From contig FODP01000012.1 in assembly GCA_900110395.1 (NCBI GenBank), forward strand, positions 62,001 to 126,000: a DNA stretch of 64,000 bases, written 5' to 3'. The position numbers and the translations under genes are program-made. The notes beneath the pieces are model-generated. The model had not been told where the DNA came from. It ran no database searches and was given only the letters and a program-made list of their open reading frames with translations. How positions within the stretch are numbered: position 1 is the first letter of the stretch; the number at the start of each line of letters is the position of its first letter. Shown in pieces: positions 16,783 to 26,300 of the stretch. Source of the DNA: Rhodospirillales bacterium URHD0017 (GTDB lineage Bacteria > Pseudomonadota > Alphaproteobacteria > Reyranellales > Reyranellaceae).

Positions 16783-18375
16783 CTACTCCGACGCCTTGCA
16801 GGCGAAATTGGCCAGCTCGTCGGGGCTGCCCGATCCGGAATAGCGGGCAACGAAGGGGTAGGGGCAAAGCGGGCGTGTGCGCACGACCTTGTCCTTGTCG
16901 ACCTGGGAAGCCGTAATCGTCGCGGGCGCGATGCCGTTCTCCACCCAGTTGATCAGCGCGGTCATGGCGTCGAACCGGTCGGTGCCGACGCCGCCGCGGC
17001 AATGGAACATGCCGGGCACCATGAACAGCCGGAAGAAATCCGGCGTCGTGAGACCGTTGGTGCCGACCGCCTTCAGGTAATAGTCGATCGCCATTACCGG
17101 CGGCAGGGCGGTGTCGGCCCAGCCGAAATACATCAGGAGCTTGCCGCCACGGGCGCGGAACCCGCTCAGGTCCGGGTTGGTGGCGTTGAGCAGCGCCCGC
17201 GCATCGGCGTACTTGGGCATGTCCTTGGCATAGTCGAACTTCGCCACGTCGAGGTTGGGATCCGACTTGGGCAGGAAGTAGCGCACGAAGCTGTCGCCGA
17301 AGGCGAGCTGGTTGGCACGGCCATTGGCCGGCGGGATCAGCCAGCGGTTCCAGCCGCTCTCAGGCGCCGAGCCCGTGACCGAGCTGGCGCCGACCGCCTC
17401 GGCGCCGACCGGCTGGCCGAAATGCACCGGCTTGCCGTCGACCTTCAGCCCCTCATAGATCCTCTTGATCGCGGCACTTTGCGCGGGCGTCAGGCAGGTC
17501 TCGCCGTCCTGGCCGGCCGGGCATTGGGCCACGTCGCGCGCCGGATCGAAGTCGCAGCGCCGCGGATCGTCGATCACGCCATCCTTCAGCCCGTCCTTGG
17601 CGTCGCAACGGGCGTAGGCGGCGTCGGCCACCAACTTCATCTTGGCGACGGGAATCGGCGTCTCGACCAGCTGCTGCCCGTTCCACAGGCTCTGGGTCAC
17701 CGTGTCGACGAAGTTCAGCACCGGCGCGCCGGCGACGATGCCGTCGAAATCCTGCGGGAAGCGCTGGGCGCTGATCAGGCCCTGGCGCCCTCCGGTCGAG
17801 CAGCCGTCCCAGTAGGAGTAGGCAGCAGCGCGGGCGTAGTAGGCAGCGACGATGCGCTTGGCCTCGACCGCCGTCATGTGCACGCCGCGGAAGGCGTAGT
17901 CGACGCGCTTCTGGTAGCTCGTGGCGAAGGTGGCCAGGGGCTCGGCCCCGGCGTCGTGGCCGGTGTTGGTGGTGGCCGTGGCGAAGCCCATCTTCAGGGC
18001 GGTGGCGCGATAGAGCGGCCGCGAGGCGAATTCGGGCGTCTCGCCGGCGAAGCCGCCATTGCCGTACATGTAGAAGCGCCGGTTCCAGCTCGAGGGCAGG
18101 TTCACCTCGAAGCGGATCTCGGGCTGGATCAGGCCGGTGACGCGACAGTGCTCGGGCACGCCGTCGGCCGCGGGCACCAGGCGAGCCGAGACGATGGTGG
18201 TCTCGGCGGTGGCGAGGCTGGCCGCGGAAGCGCAGCTCATCGCCGCCTGCGTCGAGGCCACGCTGTAGCGCACCATGGATTCGCCGGCGTTGGTGAAACT
18301 GTAGCTGTTCTGCGCCAAGGCCGACGCCGGCATCAGCGCGAGCGCTGCGACAATACTTCTCGCTGTCACCATCAC
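16783..18375 (-). CDS. Tannase/feruloyl esterase family protein, exported
   Basis: A 530-residue secreted serine esterase (PF07519). A signal peptide (MMVTARSIVAALALMPASALA) precedes the mature protein. The nucleophile motif GCSTGGRQG has Cys192-Ser193, and the downstream FHCRGG supplies the partner His-Cys, fitting the CS-D-HC signature of this family in which a disulfide joins the catalytic Ser and His neighbours. It hydrolyses aryl esters such as feruloyl or galloyl esters, probably in the periplasm. The start is GTG at 18375 (overlapping the CoA-transferase stop as GTGA) or ATG at 18372; both share the AAGGGAGA site. Confidence 0.93.
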   Translation of the reverse strand: MMVTARSIVAALALMPASALAQNSYSFTNAGESMVRYSVASTQAAMSCASAASLATAETTIVSARLVPAADGVPEHCRVTGLIQPEIRFEVNLPSSWNRRFYMYGNGGFAGETPEFASRPLYRATALKMGFATATTNTGHDAGAEPLATFATSYQKRVDYAFRGVHMTAVEAKRIVAAYYARAAAYSYWDGCSTGGRQGLISAQRFPQDFDGIVAGAPVLNFVDTVTQSLWNGQQLVETPIPVAKMKLVADAAYARCDAKDGLKDGVIDDPRRCDFDPARDVAQCPAGQDGETCLTPAQSAAIKRIYEGLKVDGKPVHFGQPVGAEAVGASSVTGSAPESGWNRWLIPPANGRANQLAFGDSFVRYFLPKSDPNLDVAKFDYAKDMPKYADARALLNATNPDLSGFRARGGKLLMYFGWADTALPPVMAIDYYLKAVGTNGLTTPDFFRLFMVPGMFHCRGGVGTDRFDAMTALINWVENGIAPATITASQVDKDKVVRTRPLCPYPFVARYSGSGSPDELANFACKASE

Positions 18376-19532
18376 TTGTCTCCCTTGGCTTTCGCCCTGC
18401 CCTTGGTGCGGCGGATCTCGCCGTCATGTTGTCCCAGCGTCGGTGCGGCGCGGCGCACGCCGCCTTGCGTCGCCGACATCTTCAGCGGCACGCCGAGCGT
18501 CTTCTGGCGGCCGGCCTTGGCATGCTCGACCTCGGCCACCATACCGCGCGCCAGGATCTGCGGGTCGACAAAAACCTCGTCGTGATGCAGCACGGGGCCG
18601 GCGGGAATGCCTTCGGCCTCCAATGCGGCCATCCACTCGGCGGTGGTGCGCTTGGCGACTTCCTTCTGCAGGATGCCCACGATCAGCTCGTTGTTCCTGA
18701 CCCGCTCGGCGTTGGTCTTGAAGCGTGGGTCGTCGGCCAGCTCGGACTGGCCGATCATGGCGCAGAGCTTGCGGAAGAAGTTCTGCTGGGCGCCGCCGAT
18801 GGTGAGCCAGCCGTCGGCGGTCTGGAACACCTGATAGGGCGAGGAGCCGCGATGGGCCTGGCCGAGCTTCTCCGGCCGCTTGCCGTTGGCGAAGTAGTTG
18901 GCGGCCTCGTAGACGCCCAGCGACACCGTGGCCTCGAGCAGCGAGGTTTCGACCCATTGGCCCTCGCCGGTCTTCTGCCGCGCAGCCAAGGCCGCCAGCA
19001 CGCCGATGGTGAGGTAGAGGCCGGCGCCGACGTCGGAGATGGCCAGCGGGATGCGATAGGGCGGGCCGCCCTTGGGCCCGGTCACCGACATAAGGCCCGA
19101 CATCGCCTGGATCATGAGGTCAAAACCGCCACGGCTGGCGTAGGGTCCGGTCTGGCCGAAGCCCGAGATCGAGCCCAGCACCAGGCGGGGATTGCGCGTG
19201 TGCAGGACGTCCCAACCCAGGCCGAGCCGCTTCATGACGCCGGGCCGGAAGTTCTCCAGCACCACGTCGGCTCCGTCGACCAGCTCCCAAAAGATGTCCA
19301 GATCCGCCGGGTCCTTGAGATCGAGCCGGACGCCGCGCTTGTTGCGGTTCCACAGCATGAAGGGTGCGCCCTCACCCTCGACGAAGGGCGGCGCGCCGCG
19401 CATCGAATCGCCCTGCGGACTTTCGATCTTGATGACGTCGGCGCCGAGATCGCCGAGCTGCATGCCGCAGAACGGGCCCGACAGGTGCGTCGTCAGATCG
19501 AGAACCACCAGGCCGTCGAGTGCGCCTGCCAT
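18372..19532 (-). CDS. CaiB/BaiF family CoA-transferase
   Basis: A 386-residue class III CoA-transferase (PF02515) that moves CoA between carboxylates in the cytoplasm. The N-terminus GALDGLVVLDLTTHLSGPFCGMQLGD-type region, ENFRPGVM, GFGQTGPYASRGGFD and the aspartate of AISDVGAGLY (near residue 166) are all typical. Downstream the tannase gene overlaps it by 4 bases. An esterase liberating an aromatic acid and a CoA-transferase activating it would form a logical pair, but this is inference from the overlap. It is divergent from prmB with a 48-base gap. Confidence 0.94.
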   Translation of the reverse strand: MAGALDGLVVLDLTTHLSGPFCGMQLGDLGADVIKIESPQGDSMRGAPPFVEGEGAPFMLWNRNKRGVRLDLKDPADLDIFWELVDGADVVLENFRPGVMKRLGLGWDVLHTRNPRLVLGSISGFGQTGPYASRGGFDLMIQAMSGLMSVTGPKGGPPYRIPLAISDVGAGLYLTIGVLAALAARQKTGEGQWVETSLLEATVSLGVYEAANYFANGKRPEKLGQAHRGSSPYQVFQTADGWLTIGGAQQNFFRKLCAMIGQSELADDPRFKTNAERVRNNELIVGILQKEVAKRTTAEWMAALEAEGIPAGPVLHHDEVFVDPQILARGMVAEVEHAKAGRQKTLGVPLKMSATQGGVRRAAPTLGQHDGEIRRTKGRAKAKGDK

Positions 19533-19580
19533 GTCATTTATCCAGCGGCAGCCAAGTCATGTCGGGTAATCTAGGCCGGC

Positions 19581-20471
19581 ATGGCTGCCCGCAACAAACC
19601 CTCTCTCGACACCGTCGATGAAATCTTCAGCCTTGCCGTCCAGCGCTTTCGCGCCGCGCGGTTGGCCTATGGCCACGGCACGACCAATGCCCGCGATGAA
19701 GCCGCCTTCCTGATACTCGAAACCCTGCGTCTGCCGATCGACCGGCTCGATCCTTACCTCGACCTGCGCCCGACTGCCGCCGAGCGCGCCCGGTTGCTCA
19801 CCCTGATCGATGCGCGCGTCAGCTTGCGTTTGCCCGCACCCTATCTGGTGGGCGCAGCCTACATGCACGGCGTGCGCTTCCATGCCGACCGCCGCGCGCT
19901 GATCCCGCGCTCGTTCATCGGCGACATGCTGGCCGACGGCGTCCTGCCGATCGGGGATGCGGGCAGGATCAAGCATGTGCTCGACCTCTGCACCGGCTCC
20001 GGTTGCCTCGCCGTCCTGGCCGCGCTCACCTTCCCACGCGCGCACATCGATGCCGCCGACCTATCGGCCAGCGCGCTGGCGCTGGCGCGGCGCAACGTAG
20101 CGAGCCATCGGCTCAGCGACCGCATCGCGCTCCATCGCGGCGATCTCTTCGTGCCGCTGCGCGGCAAGCGCTACGATCTGATCCTGAGCAACCCGCCCTA
20201 TGTCGATGCGCGTGCCATGGCGAAACTGCCGCCGGAATACCGGCACGAGCCGCGCCTGGCGCTGGCGGCGGGCGACGATGGACTCGACCTGGTGCGCCGC
20301 ATCCTCGCCGAAACGCCACGGCATCTGACCAGACACGGCGCCCTGATATGCGAGATCGGCCGTGGTCGCGCCCGGCTCGAAGCCGCCTTTCCGCGCCTGC
20401 CGTTCCTGTGGCTCGACACGGAGATGAGCGAAGGCGAGGTGTTCTGGATTGCAGGGAAGGATCTCGCCTGA
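19581..20471 (+). CDS. prmB: Ribosomal protein L3 N5-glutamine methyltransferase
   Basis: A 296-residue SAM-dependent methyltransferase of the HemK/PrmB group. Motif I is LDLCTGSGCLAVLAAL near residues 134-149 and the catalytic NPPY lies near residue 200 (ILSNPPYVDARAM). The segment RLPAPYLVGAAYMHGVRF followed by LIPRSFIGDML distinguishes PrmB (PRS) from PrmC. It methylates a glutamine in ribosomal protein L3. The start at 19581 lies a few bases after the divergent CoA-transferase promoter region. No partner genes adjoin it. Confidence 0.9.
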   Translation: MAARNKPSLDTVDEIFSLAVQRFRAARLAYGHGTTNARDEAAFLILETLRLPIDRLDPYLDLRPTAAERARLLTLIDARVSLRLPAPYLVGAAYMHGVRFHADRRALIPRSFIGDMLADGVLPIGDAGRIKHVLDLCTGSGCLAVLAALTFPRAHIDAADLSASALALARRNVASHRLSDRIALHRGDLFVPLRGKRYDLILSNPPYVDARAMAKLPPEYRHEPRLALAAGDDGLDLVRRILAETPRHLTRHGALICEIGRGRARLEAAFPRLPFLWLDTEMSEGEVFWIAGKDLA

Positions 20472-20488
20472 ACGACGTGTTCAGTCCC

Positions 20489-20636
20489 TTCCCCGTTCAT
20501 ACGGGGGAGGGTACGGGAGGGGGGAAGGCCCCCAACCCGACTTGGACATTTCAGATCACGATCTGAAACCAGAAGCACCACGTCTGAGGCTCGCCCCCTC
20601 CCTACTCTCCCCCGTATGACGGGGGAGGAGGTTTGA
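20489..20636. repeat. Palindromic repeat (variant of the CTCTCCCCC family)
   Basis: Gap between convergent prmB and phosphofructokinase. CCTTCCCCGTTCATACGGGG-type sequence (from 20489) is answered by an inverse copy ending near 20636, enclosing an 18-base palindrome (20550-20567, TTCAGATC/GATCTGAA). It resembles but differs from the three copies at 35.6, 40.5 and 53.0 kb. Confidence 0.7.
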
Positions 20637-20641
20637 GCAGA

Positions 20642-21718
20642 TCAGCCCTTGTCCCCCAAGCAAATCCCCAGCGCTCGCGCCGTGCGCACCAGGGCGCCGT
20701 CGTGGTCAACGGTGCGCGCGCCGCGGCCGACCACCTTCGCAAGCGGCACGTCGATCACCTGGCGGTTCCACCACGCCACCATGCGGTCGGCCTTGCCCTC
20801 GGCCAGAAGGTCGACGGCACGCACGCCGAGCGCCGAGGCGAGCAGCCGATCTTCGGCCGTCGGCATGGCGCCGCGCTGGACATGGCCAAGCACCGTGGCG
20901 CGGGCCTCCGCCCCCGTCGCCTTGCTGAGCCGCCGTGCCAGCCATTCGCCGACGCCATGATAAGGCGCCTCGCTGTCGGCATCGGCCGCCTCGTCCGAAT
21001 GGCCGGCCGCCTCGGCGACCACGACCAGTGCCGAGGTCCGGCCGGCGCTGCGCAGCTCGGCGATATGCGCCACCACATGCTTGAGATGCCAGCGCACCTC
21101 GGGGATAAGCACCACGTCGGCGCCACCGGCAATCGCAGCGGCGATGGCGATGTGGCCGGCATCGCGGCCCATCACCTCGAGCACCATGACGCGCTCATGG
21201 CTGGCACCAGTCGGCTGCAGCCGGTCGAGCGCCTCGGTGGCGATGGCGACCGCCGTTGAATAACCGATGGCGCGCTCGGTGTTGGCGACGTCGTTGTCGA
21301 TGGTCTTCGGGACCCCGATGAAAGCAAGCCCCGTCGGTAACAGCAGGCGGCGCAGGATATCGAGGCTGCCGTCGCCGCCGATGCCGATAAGGCCGTCGAG
21401 CGCCAGCCCCTCGAGACCCGCCATCATCTCACTCGAACGATCCTTCTTGCCGCCGTCGGGCATGGGAAAGGCGAAGGGATCGCCGCGGTTGGTGCTGCCG
21501 AGGAAGGTGCCGCCCTGGCGCGCCACCGCCGCACCGAGACGGTCAGGATCGAGCTCGACGGCATCGACCGGCCGTTCCAACAGGCCGAGCGTGCCATTGC
21601 GCAGGCCCACCGTCGTCCACCCGTAGCCGTGATGGGCGCGCAACGCCGCGGCGCGAATGGCGGCGTTGAGGCCGCCGCAATCGCCGCCGCTGGTCAGGAT
21701 GCCGATTCGCTTGGTCAT
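20642..21718 (-). CDS. 6-phosphofructokinase (group III)
   Basis: A 358-residue phosphofructokinase family protein (PF00365). Phosphate-donor loop GGDGS is at residues 114-118 and the sugar-phosphate site PKTIDND at 137-143; MGRDAGHIA and RGAMPTAEDR follow as usual. Glycine after GGD suggests ATP as donor, while lysine in PKTIDND (instead of glycine) is shared with PPi enzymes and with the ATP-dependent actinobacterial type. The family is known to switch donor by these two positions, so ATP use is the better guess. It phosphorylates fructose 6-phosphate in glycolysis. Divergent from the GNAT gene. Confidence 0.92.
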   Translation of the reverse strand: MTKRIGILTSGGDCGGLNAAIRAAALRAHHGYGWTTVGLRNGTLGLLERPVDAVELDPDRLGAAVARQGGTFLGSTNRGDPFAFPMPDGGKKDRSSEMMAGLEGLALDGLIGIGGDGSLDILRRLLLPTGLAFIGVPKTIDNDVANTERAIGYSTAVAIATEALDRLQPTGASHERVMVLEVMGRDAGHIAIAAAIAGGADVVLIPEVRWHLKHVVAHIAELRSAGRTSALVVVAEAAGHSDEAADADSEAPYHGVGEWLARRLSKATGAEARATVLGHVQRGAMPTAEDRLLASALGVRAVDLLAEGKADRMVAWWNRQVIDVPLAKVVGRGARTVDHDGALVRTARALGICLGDKG

Positions 21719-21745
21719 GCACCGTCTCCACGCTTAACTTGGCAA

Positions 21746-22300
21746 ATGGCCCGACTTCCAAGGAAACAACCGATCTTCGCCACCAAAAGGTTGCGGCTGC
21801 GTGCCTTCCGCGCCGGTGACATCGAAGCCATGCACGCGCTCTACGCCGATGCCGACAACCTCCGCTACTGGAGCACGCCGCCCAGCGCCAACCTCGGCGC
21901 CACGCGCCGCTCGATGCGCTGGCATCTCGTCTACCGGCCCCGTCAGTACGTGATATGGGCGGTCGAGGAGAACAAGAGCCGCAAGGTGATCGGCATGATC
22001 AACTATCACCACCGCAATCTGCGCGAAAAGCGCGTCGATGTCGGCTGGCTGATCCTGCCGCAGCACCAGGGCCAGGGTTTCATGACCGAGGCTGGTCGGG
22101 CCCTCCTGCGCCACCTGTTCGACGATCTTGGCGTGCACAAGGTCGAGGCGTTGATCAAGCAGGTCAACAAGCCGTCGGTCGCGCTCGCCAAGCGCCTGGG
22201 ATTCCGCCTGGAGGGCGGCCCGATCCGCGACCGCTGGTCGGTCGACGGCAAGTGGCATAGCGTCATGCTCTATGGACTGATTGCCGGGGAGGAACGGTGA
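21746..22300 (+). CDS. GNAT family N-acetyltransferase (RimJ/RimL-like)
   Basis: A 184-residue acetyltransferase (PF13302 type). The N-terminus IFATKRLRLRAFRAGDIEAM is typical for RimJ-like members; the acetyl-CoA loop is in LPQHQGQGFMTEAGRALLRH near residues 103-122, followed by the VNKPSVALAKRLGF segment. The ATG at 21746 (MARLPRK) is decided by the family N-terminus; an open frame from 21629 extends back antisense into the kinase gene. It is followed without gap by a 2OG dioxygenase gene (TGATG), so the two are cotranscribed. Substrate unknown; small-molecule or protein N-terminus are both possible. Confidence 0.9.
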   Translation: MARLPRKQPIFATKRLRLRAFRAGDIEAMHALYADADNLRYWSTPPSANLGATRRSMRWHLVYRPRQYVIWAVEENKSRKVIGMINYHHRNLREKRVDVGWLILPQHQGQGFMTEAGRALLRHLFDDLGVHKVEALIKQVNKPSVALAKRLGFRLEGGPIRDRWSVDGKWHSVMLYGLIAGEER

Positions 22301-23259
22301 TGCCGATGGCCGCCACGCAGGCCTGGACGCGCGATACGATAAAGCCTGCTGACTGGACGGTGCCCCTGCCGCCGGCCGCACTTGCCGAACTGCGCGTTGT
22401 GCTGGCGGAGTTGCGGCGTGCGCCGCTGCCGACTTTCCTGATCGATCCTGCCGACTTCGCGCTCGACGCCTGCCGCGCCACGATGAACGAGGTGCGCCGC
22501 GTCACGCGCGATGGGCCGATGTTTGCCGTGCTCGATCGCCTGCCGTTGGCGGAGATGAACCGCGATGAGGCGATCCAGCTCTACTGGTTGCTGTCCAGCC
22601 TGCTCTCCCGTCCGGTGGCGCAGAAGCTGAATGGCCAGATGTTCTTCGACGTGCGCGACACCGGCGCCAAGCTCAAGCCGGGCTCGGGCATCCGGCCGAC
22701 CGTGACCAATGTGGACCTGCGCTTCCACAACGACAATTCCTACAACGAATCGCCGCCCGACTATGTCTGCCTGCTGTGCCTGCATCCGGCCAAGGAGGGC
22801 GGCGTCAGCCAGGTGATGAGCGTCGCCACGGTACACCGGACGCTGCAGGACCGGTTTCCCGAGCTGATGGATCGCCTCTACCGGCCGTTCTGGTACGACC
22901 GCCATGCCGAGCATGCGCCCGACGAACCGACCACCTTCGCCGCGCCGGTCTTCGAGCGCGCCGACGACGGCACGGTGAAGGCGCGGCTCGCGCTGTCGGA
23001 GATCTTCGCAGGCTATGAACTGCGCGGCGAGCGCATGGACAACCAGACGGCGGCAGCGCTTGCCGCCGTGCAGTCGGTGTTCGACCGACCCGAGCTCAGG
23101 GTCGAGCTCGACTTCGCACCGGGTCAGATCCAGTACGTCAACAATCGCGGGACCGGCCACGCCCGCACCGAATTCGTCGACCATCCCGAAGCCGAGCGCC
23201 GGCGCCATCTCGTGCGGCTGTGGCTGCGCGATCACGGGCGGCGCACCTATCGCGGTTAA
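22300..23259 (+). CDS. TauD/TfdA-like Fe(II)/2-oxoglutarate dioxygenase
   Basis: A 319-residue oxygenase of the TauD/TfdA family. Iron ligands can be proposed as His and Asp of RFHNDNSYNE (near residue 142) and the distal His of GTGHARTEF (near residue 286), with the 2-oxoglutarate arginine in HLVRLWLRDHGRR close to the C terminus. It hydroxylates an unknown small molecule in the cytoplasm. The ATG at 22300 shares a base with the GNAT stop; a GTG three bases earlier is an alternative. It lies in a two-gene operon with the acetyltransferase. Confidence 0.88.
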   Translation: MPMAATQAWTRDTIKPADWTVPLPPAALAELRVVLAELRRAPLPTFLIDPADFALDACRATMNEVRRVTRDGPMFAVLDRLPLAEMNRDEAIQLYWLLSSLLSRPVAQKLNGQMFFDVRDTGAKLKPGSGIRPTVTNVDLRFHNDNSYNESPPDYVCLLCLHPAKEGGVSQVMSVATVHRTLQDRFPELMDRLYRPFWYDRHAEHAPDEPTTFAAPVFERADDGTVKARLALSEIFAGYELRGERMDNQTAAALAAVQSVFDRPELRVELDFAPGQIQYVNNRGTGHARTEFVDHPEAERRRHLVRLWLRDHGRRTYRG

Positions 23260-23343
23260 CCGCCGCATCCAGGGGTCGTACTTGCCCTCTGCGTGCCACG
23301 ACTGCAAAATGATGGTCGGGGAGAGTGGTTCTTCGGGGGTTTC

Positions 23344-26300
23344 GTGACGCAATACGCTCGGTGCGCCGCTGTTCGGCTGCTGCCGCTTCTCCTGTTGGCC
23401 CTCCTGGTTTCGTTGACGCCGACGACGAGTCGCGCCGACTGTGTCCTGGACGGCAGCATCGTCACCTGCGCCGGCGCTTCGCCCGGCGGCTTCAACGCCG
23501 GCTCGCAGAATGGCCTCACTGTGAACGTCGAGCCGAACGCCGCCGTCGGCACCGGCCTGGGGCTGAACAGCAACAACGTGGTCACCAATCTCGGCACGGT
23601 TACCGTGGGCGCTTCGGCGTTCGGCATCGCCGCCAACAACAACAACACGATCAACAGCTCGGGAACCATCATCGGCGGCAACGGCGCCACGGGGATCGTC
23701 GTCAATAGCGGCGGCACCATCACGCAGAGCGGCAACATCGCGGTCGGCAATGGTGGCACCGGCATCTCGGTCAACGCCTCCGGAACGGTCGTCAATTCCG
23801 GCACGATCACGGCCGGCACCAGCGGCTATGGCATCTCCGGCGGCACCACCATCACCAACGCCGCCACCGGCAGGATCGACGTCGGCTCCACGGGCTCGGG
23901 CGGCATCCTCACCACCGCTTTTGGCGCCACCATCACCAACAACGGGCTGATCTCAGCCGGCACCGTCGGTGGCGGCATCCAGGCCGCGGGAGGCGGGTCC
24001 ACCGTCCTCAACACCGGCACGATCACCTATGCCGGCTGTGGCATCGGCATCCAGACGATCGGAACCGGCACCATCATCAACACTGGCACCATCCGCGATA
24101 CCGGTTGTGGCGGCAGCGGTATCGTCGCCGACACGGCCAACACCGTCACCAACAGCGGCAACATCGTCGTCGGCAACACCGGCGTCGGCATCGTGGGCGC
24201 CAGCAGCAGCACCATCGTCAACAGCGGCCGCATCGAGGCCAGCAACAACGGCGCCGGCATCTATGCCAACAGCGGCAGCGTGCTGACCAACAGCGGCACG
24301 ATCACCGTCGGCAGCTCCTTCATCATCAGCGGCGGCATGCTCGGCGACGGCAGTCGCATGCAGCTGATCAACACCGGCAACATCGTCGGCGGCACGGGCA
24401 CGCCCGCGATGATCACGCGGGGCCGAGACAACCTCTTGAACAACAGCGGCACCATCACCGTCGGCAATTTCGGCGGCGGCCTGATCGGCCTGGACAGGAA
24501 TACCACCTTCATCAACAGCGGCACGATCACCACCGGCAACGTGGGCATCGGCATCGATGCCCAGGGCAACCTCTCGACCGTCACCAACTCGGGCGCGATC
24601 AACGCCGGCAACGACAGCTTCGGCATCCAGGTCCGCAATTCGACCACCGTCGCCAACGCCGGCTCGATCACCGTCGGCACCAACGGCATCGGCATCAGCG
24701 GCAATCTCGCCACGACCATCACCAACTCGGGCACCATCACGGCCGGCGTGAGCGGCATCGGCATCAGGAGCGGCGGCAATATCCTGAACTCGGGCAATGT
24801 CGTCGTCGGCAACTCGATCGCCTCCGGCAGCGCCGGCCTGCTGGCCGCCGGCACCGGCCTGCAGATCACCAATACCGGCACGATCACCGGCGGAAGTTTC
24901 ACGCCCGCCATGATCATTGTCGGCACCGGCGCCACGCTGCTCAATCATGGCACGATCTCCGTCGGGACCTCCGGCGGCGGGCTGGTCAATCGCGAAGGCG
25001 GCGCGATCCTCAACAACACCGGCACGATCAATGTCGGCTCCCTGGGCATCGGCATCTCCGCCCAAGGCACGAACTCGACCAGCCTCAACAGCGGCATCAT
25101 CAATGCCGGCGTCGGCGCCACCGGCATCCAGACCAACAATTCGCACCTCGTCCTGAACAGCGGCACCATCAATGTCGGTTCGGCCGGCACCGGCATCAGC
25201 GGCGGCTCGAGCGTGGCCATCACCAATTCCGGCACGATCAATGTCGGTGCGGCCGGCGTCGGGATCGCAGCGCCGGGCAATCTCTCGGTCCTGGCCAATA
25301 CCGGCACCATCAATACCTGCGGCGTCGGCATCAATTCATCGGGCAGCAACTCGGCGGTCACCAATACCGGCACCATCGCGACCAACGGCTGCGGCACCAC
25401 GGGCATCCTGTTGGGCCAGAACAACAGCCTGGCCAACTTCGGCTCGATCGTGGCCCCGGTCACGCTCGCCATGGCGCCCGGCGGCGGCAGCGTCTCGGTG
25501 CTCAATGGCGGCACGCTGAACGGTGCGGTGGCCCTGTTCGGCAGCGGCGGCAACACGCTGGTCAATGCCGGCACCATCACGGTGACGACGCCGCTCACTG
25601 CCGGCGGCGGCGTCAGCCATGTCGTCGACGGCACCTATACCCAGACCGGCTCCGGCGTGTTCGTGACGCGCATGTCGACCAACAATGCCGCGGGCAATTA
25701 CGACACGCTCAGGGTCCAGAGCTCAGTGGCCGGGACGGGAGTGGCCAATCTCGGCGGCACGGTTCAGCTCGCCCTGCAGCCCGGCCTCTATGGTCTCAGC
25801 ACCACCTACCCAGGCGTGTTCACCTTCTCGAGCTCGACGGGCAGCTTCTCGGCCGTGACCGAGCCTTATCTCTTCCTCAACGCCTCGGCGGTCTACAACC
25901 CCACCAGCGTCGACATCGTCGTCACGCGCACGCCGTTCCCGCAGATTCCCGGCGGCGGCCAGAACGCCCAGGCGGTCGCCAACGTGCTGGAGGCCAACTA
26001 CTCGCCGTCCCTCACCGGCACGCTGGGCAACTTCTACATGCAGCTCCTGCAATCGACGGCGCCCAACACGCTGTCGCAGCTCACCGGCGAGGTCGCGACG
26101 GCGCCGCAGAACGCCTCGTTCACGGTGTTCGGCCAGTTCCTCGGCACCATCTTCGGCCAGACCGGCAGCGCACGGGCGTTGGGCGGATCCTCGCAGACAG
26201 CGCAACGCGCTGCCCACGGCGGCACCCGAGTGAGCCTCGGCGAGGCTGAAGCCTGCGCCAGCGAGACCTGCGACGGTCCCGCGCCACGCCGCTACACCGC

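Noticed and set aside
23953-25146. Long minus-strand frames opposite the autotransporter passenger
   Set aside because: Asp/Ala/Gly-rich translation arises from complementing the regular repeats; no start signal or family match.
23640-25400. Regular short DNA repeats suggesting CRISPR
   Set aside because: The repeats are degenerate codons of the beta-helix passenger in one reading frame, with no unique spacers and no cas genes.
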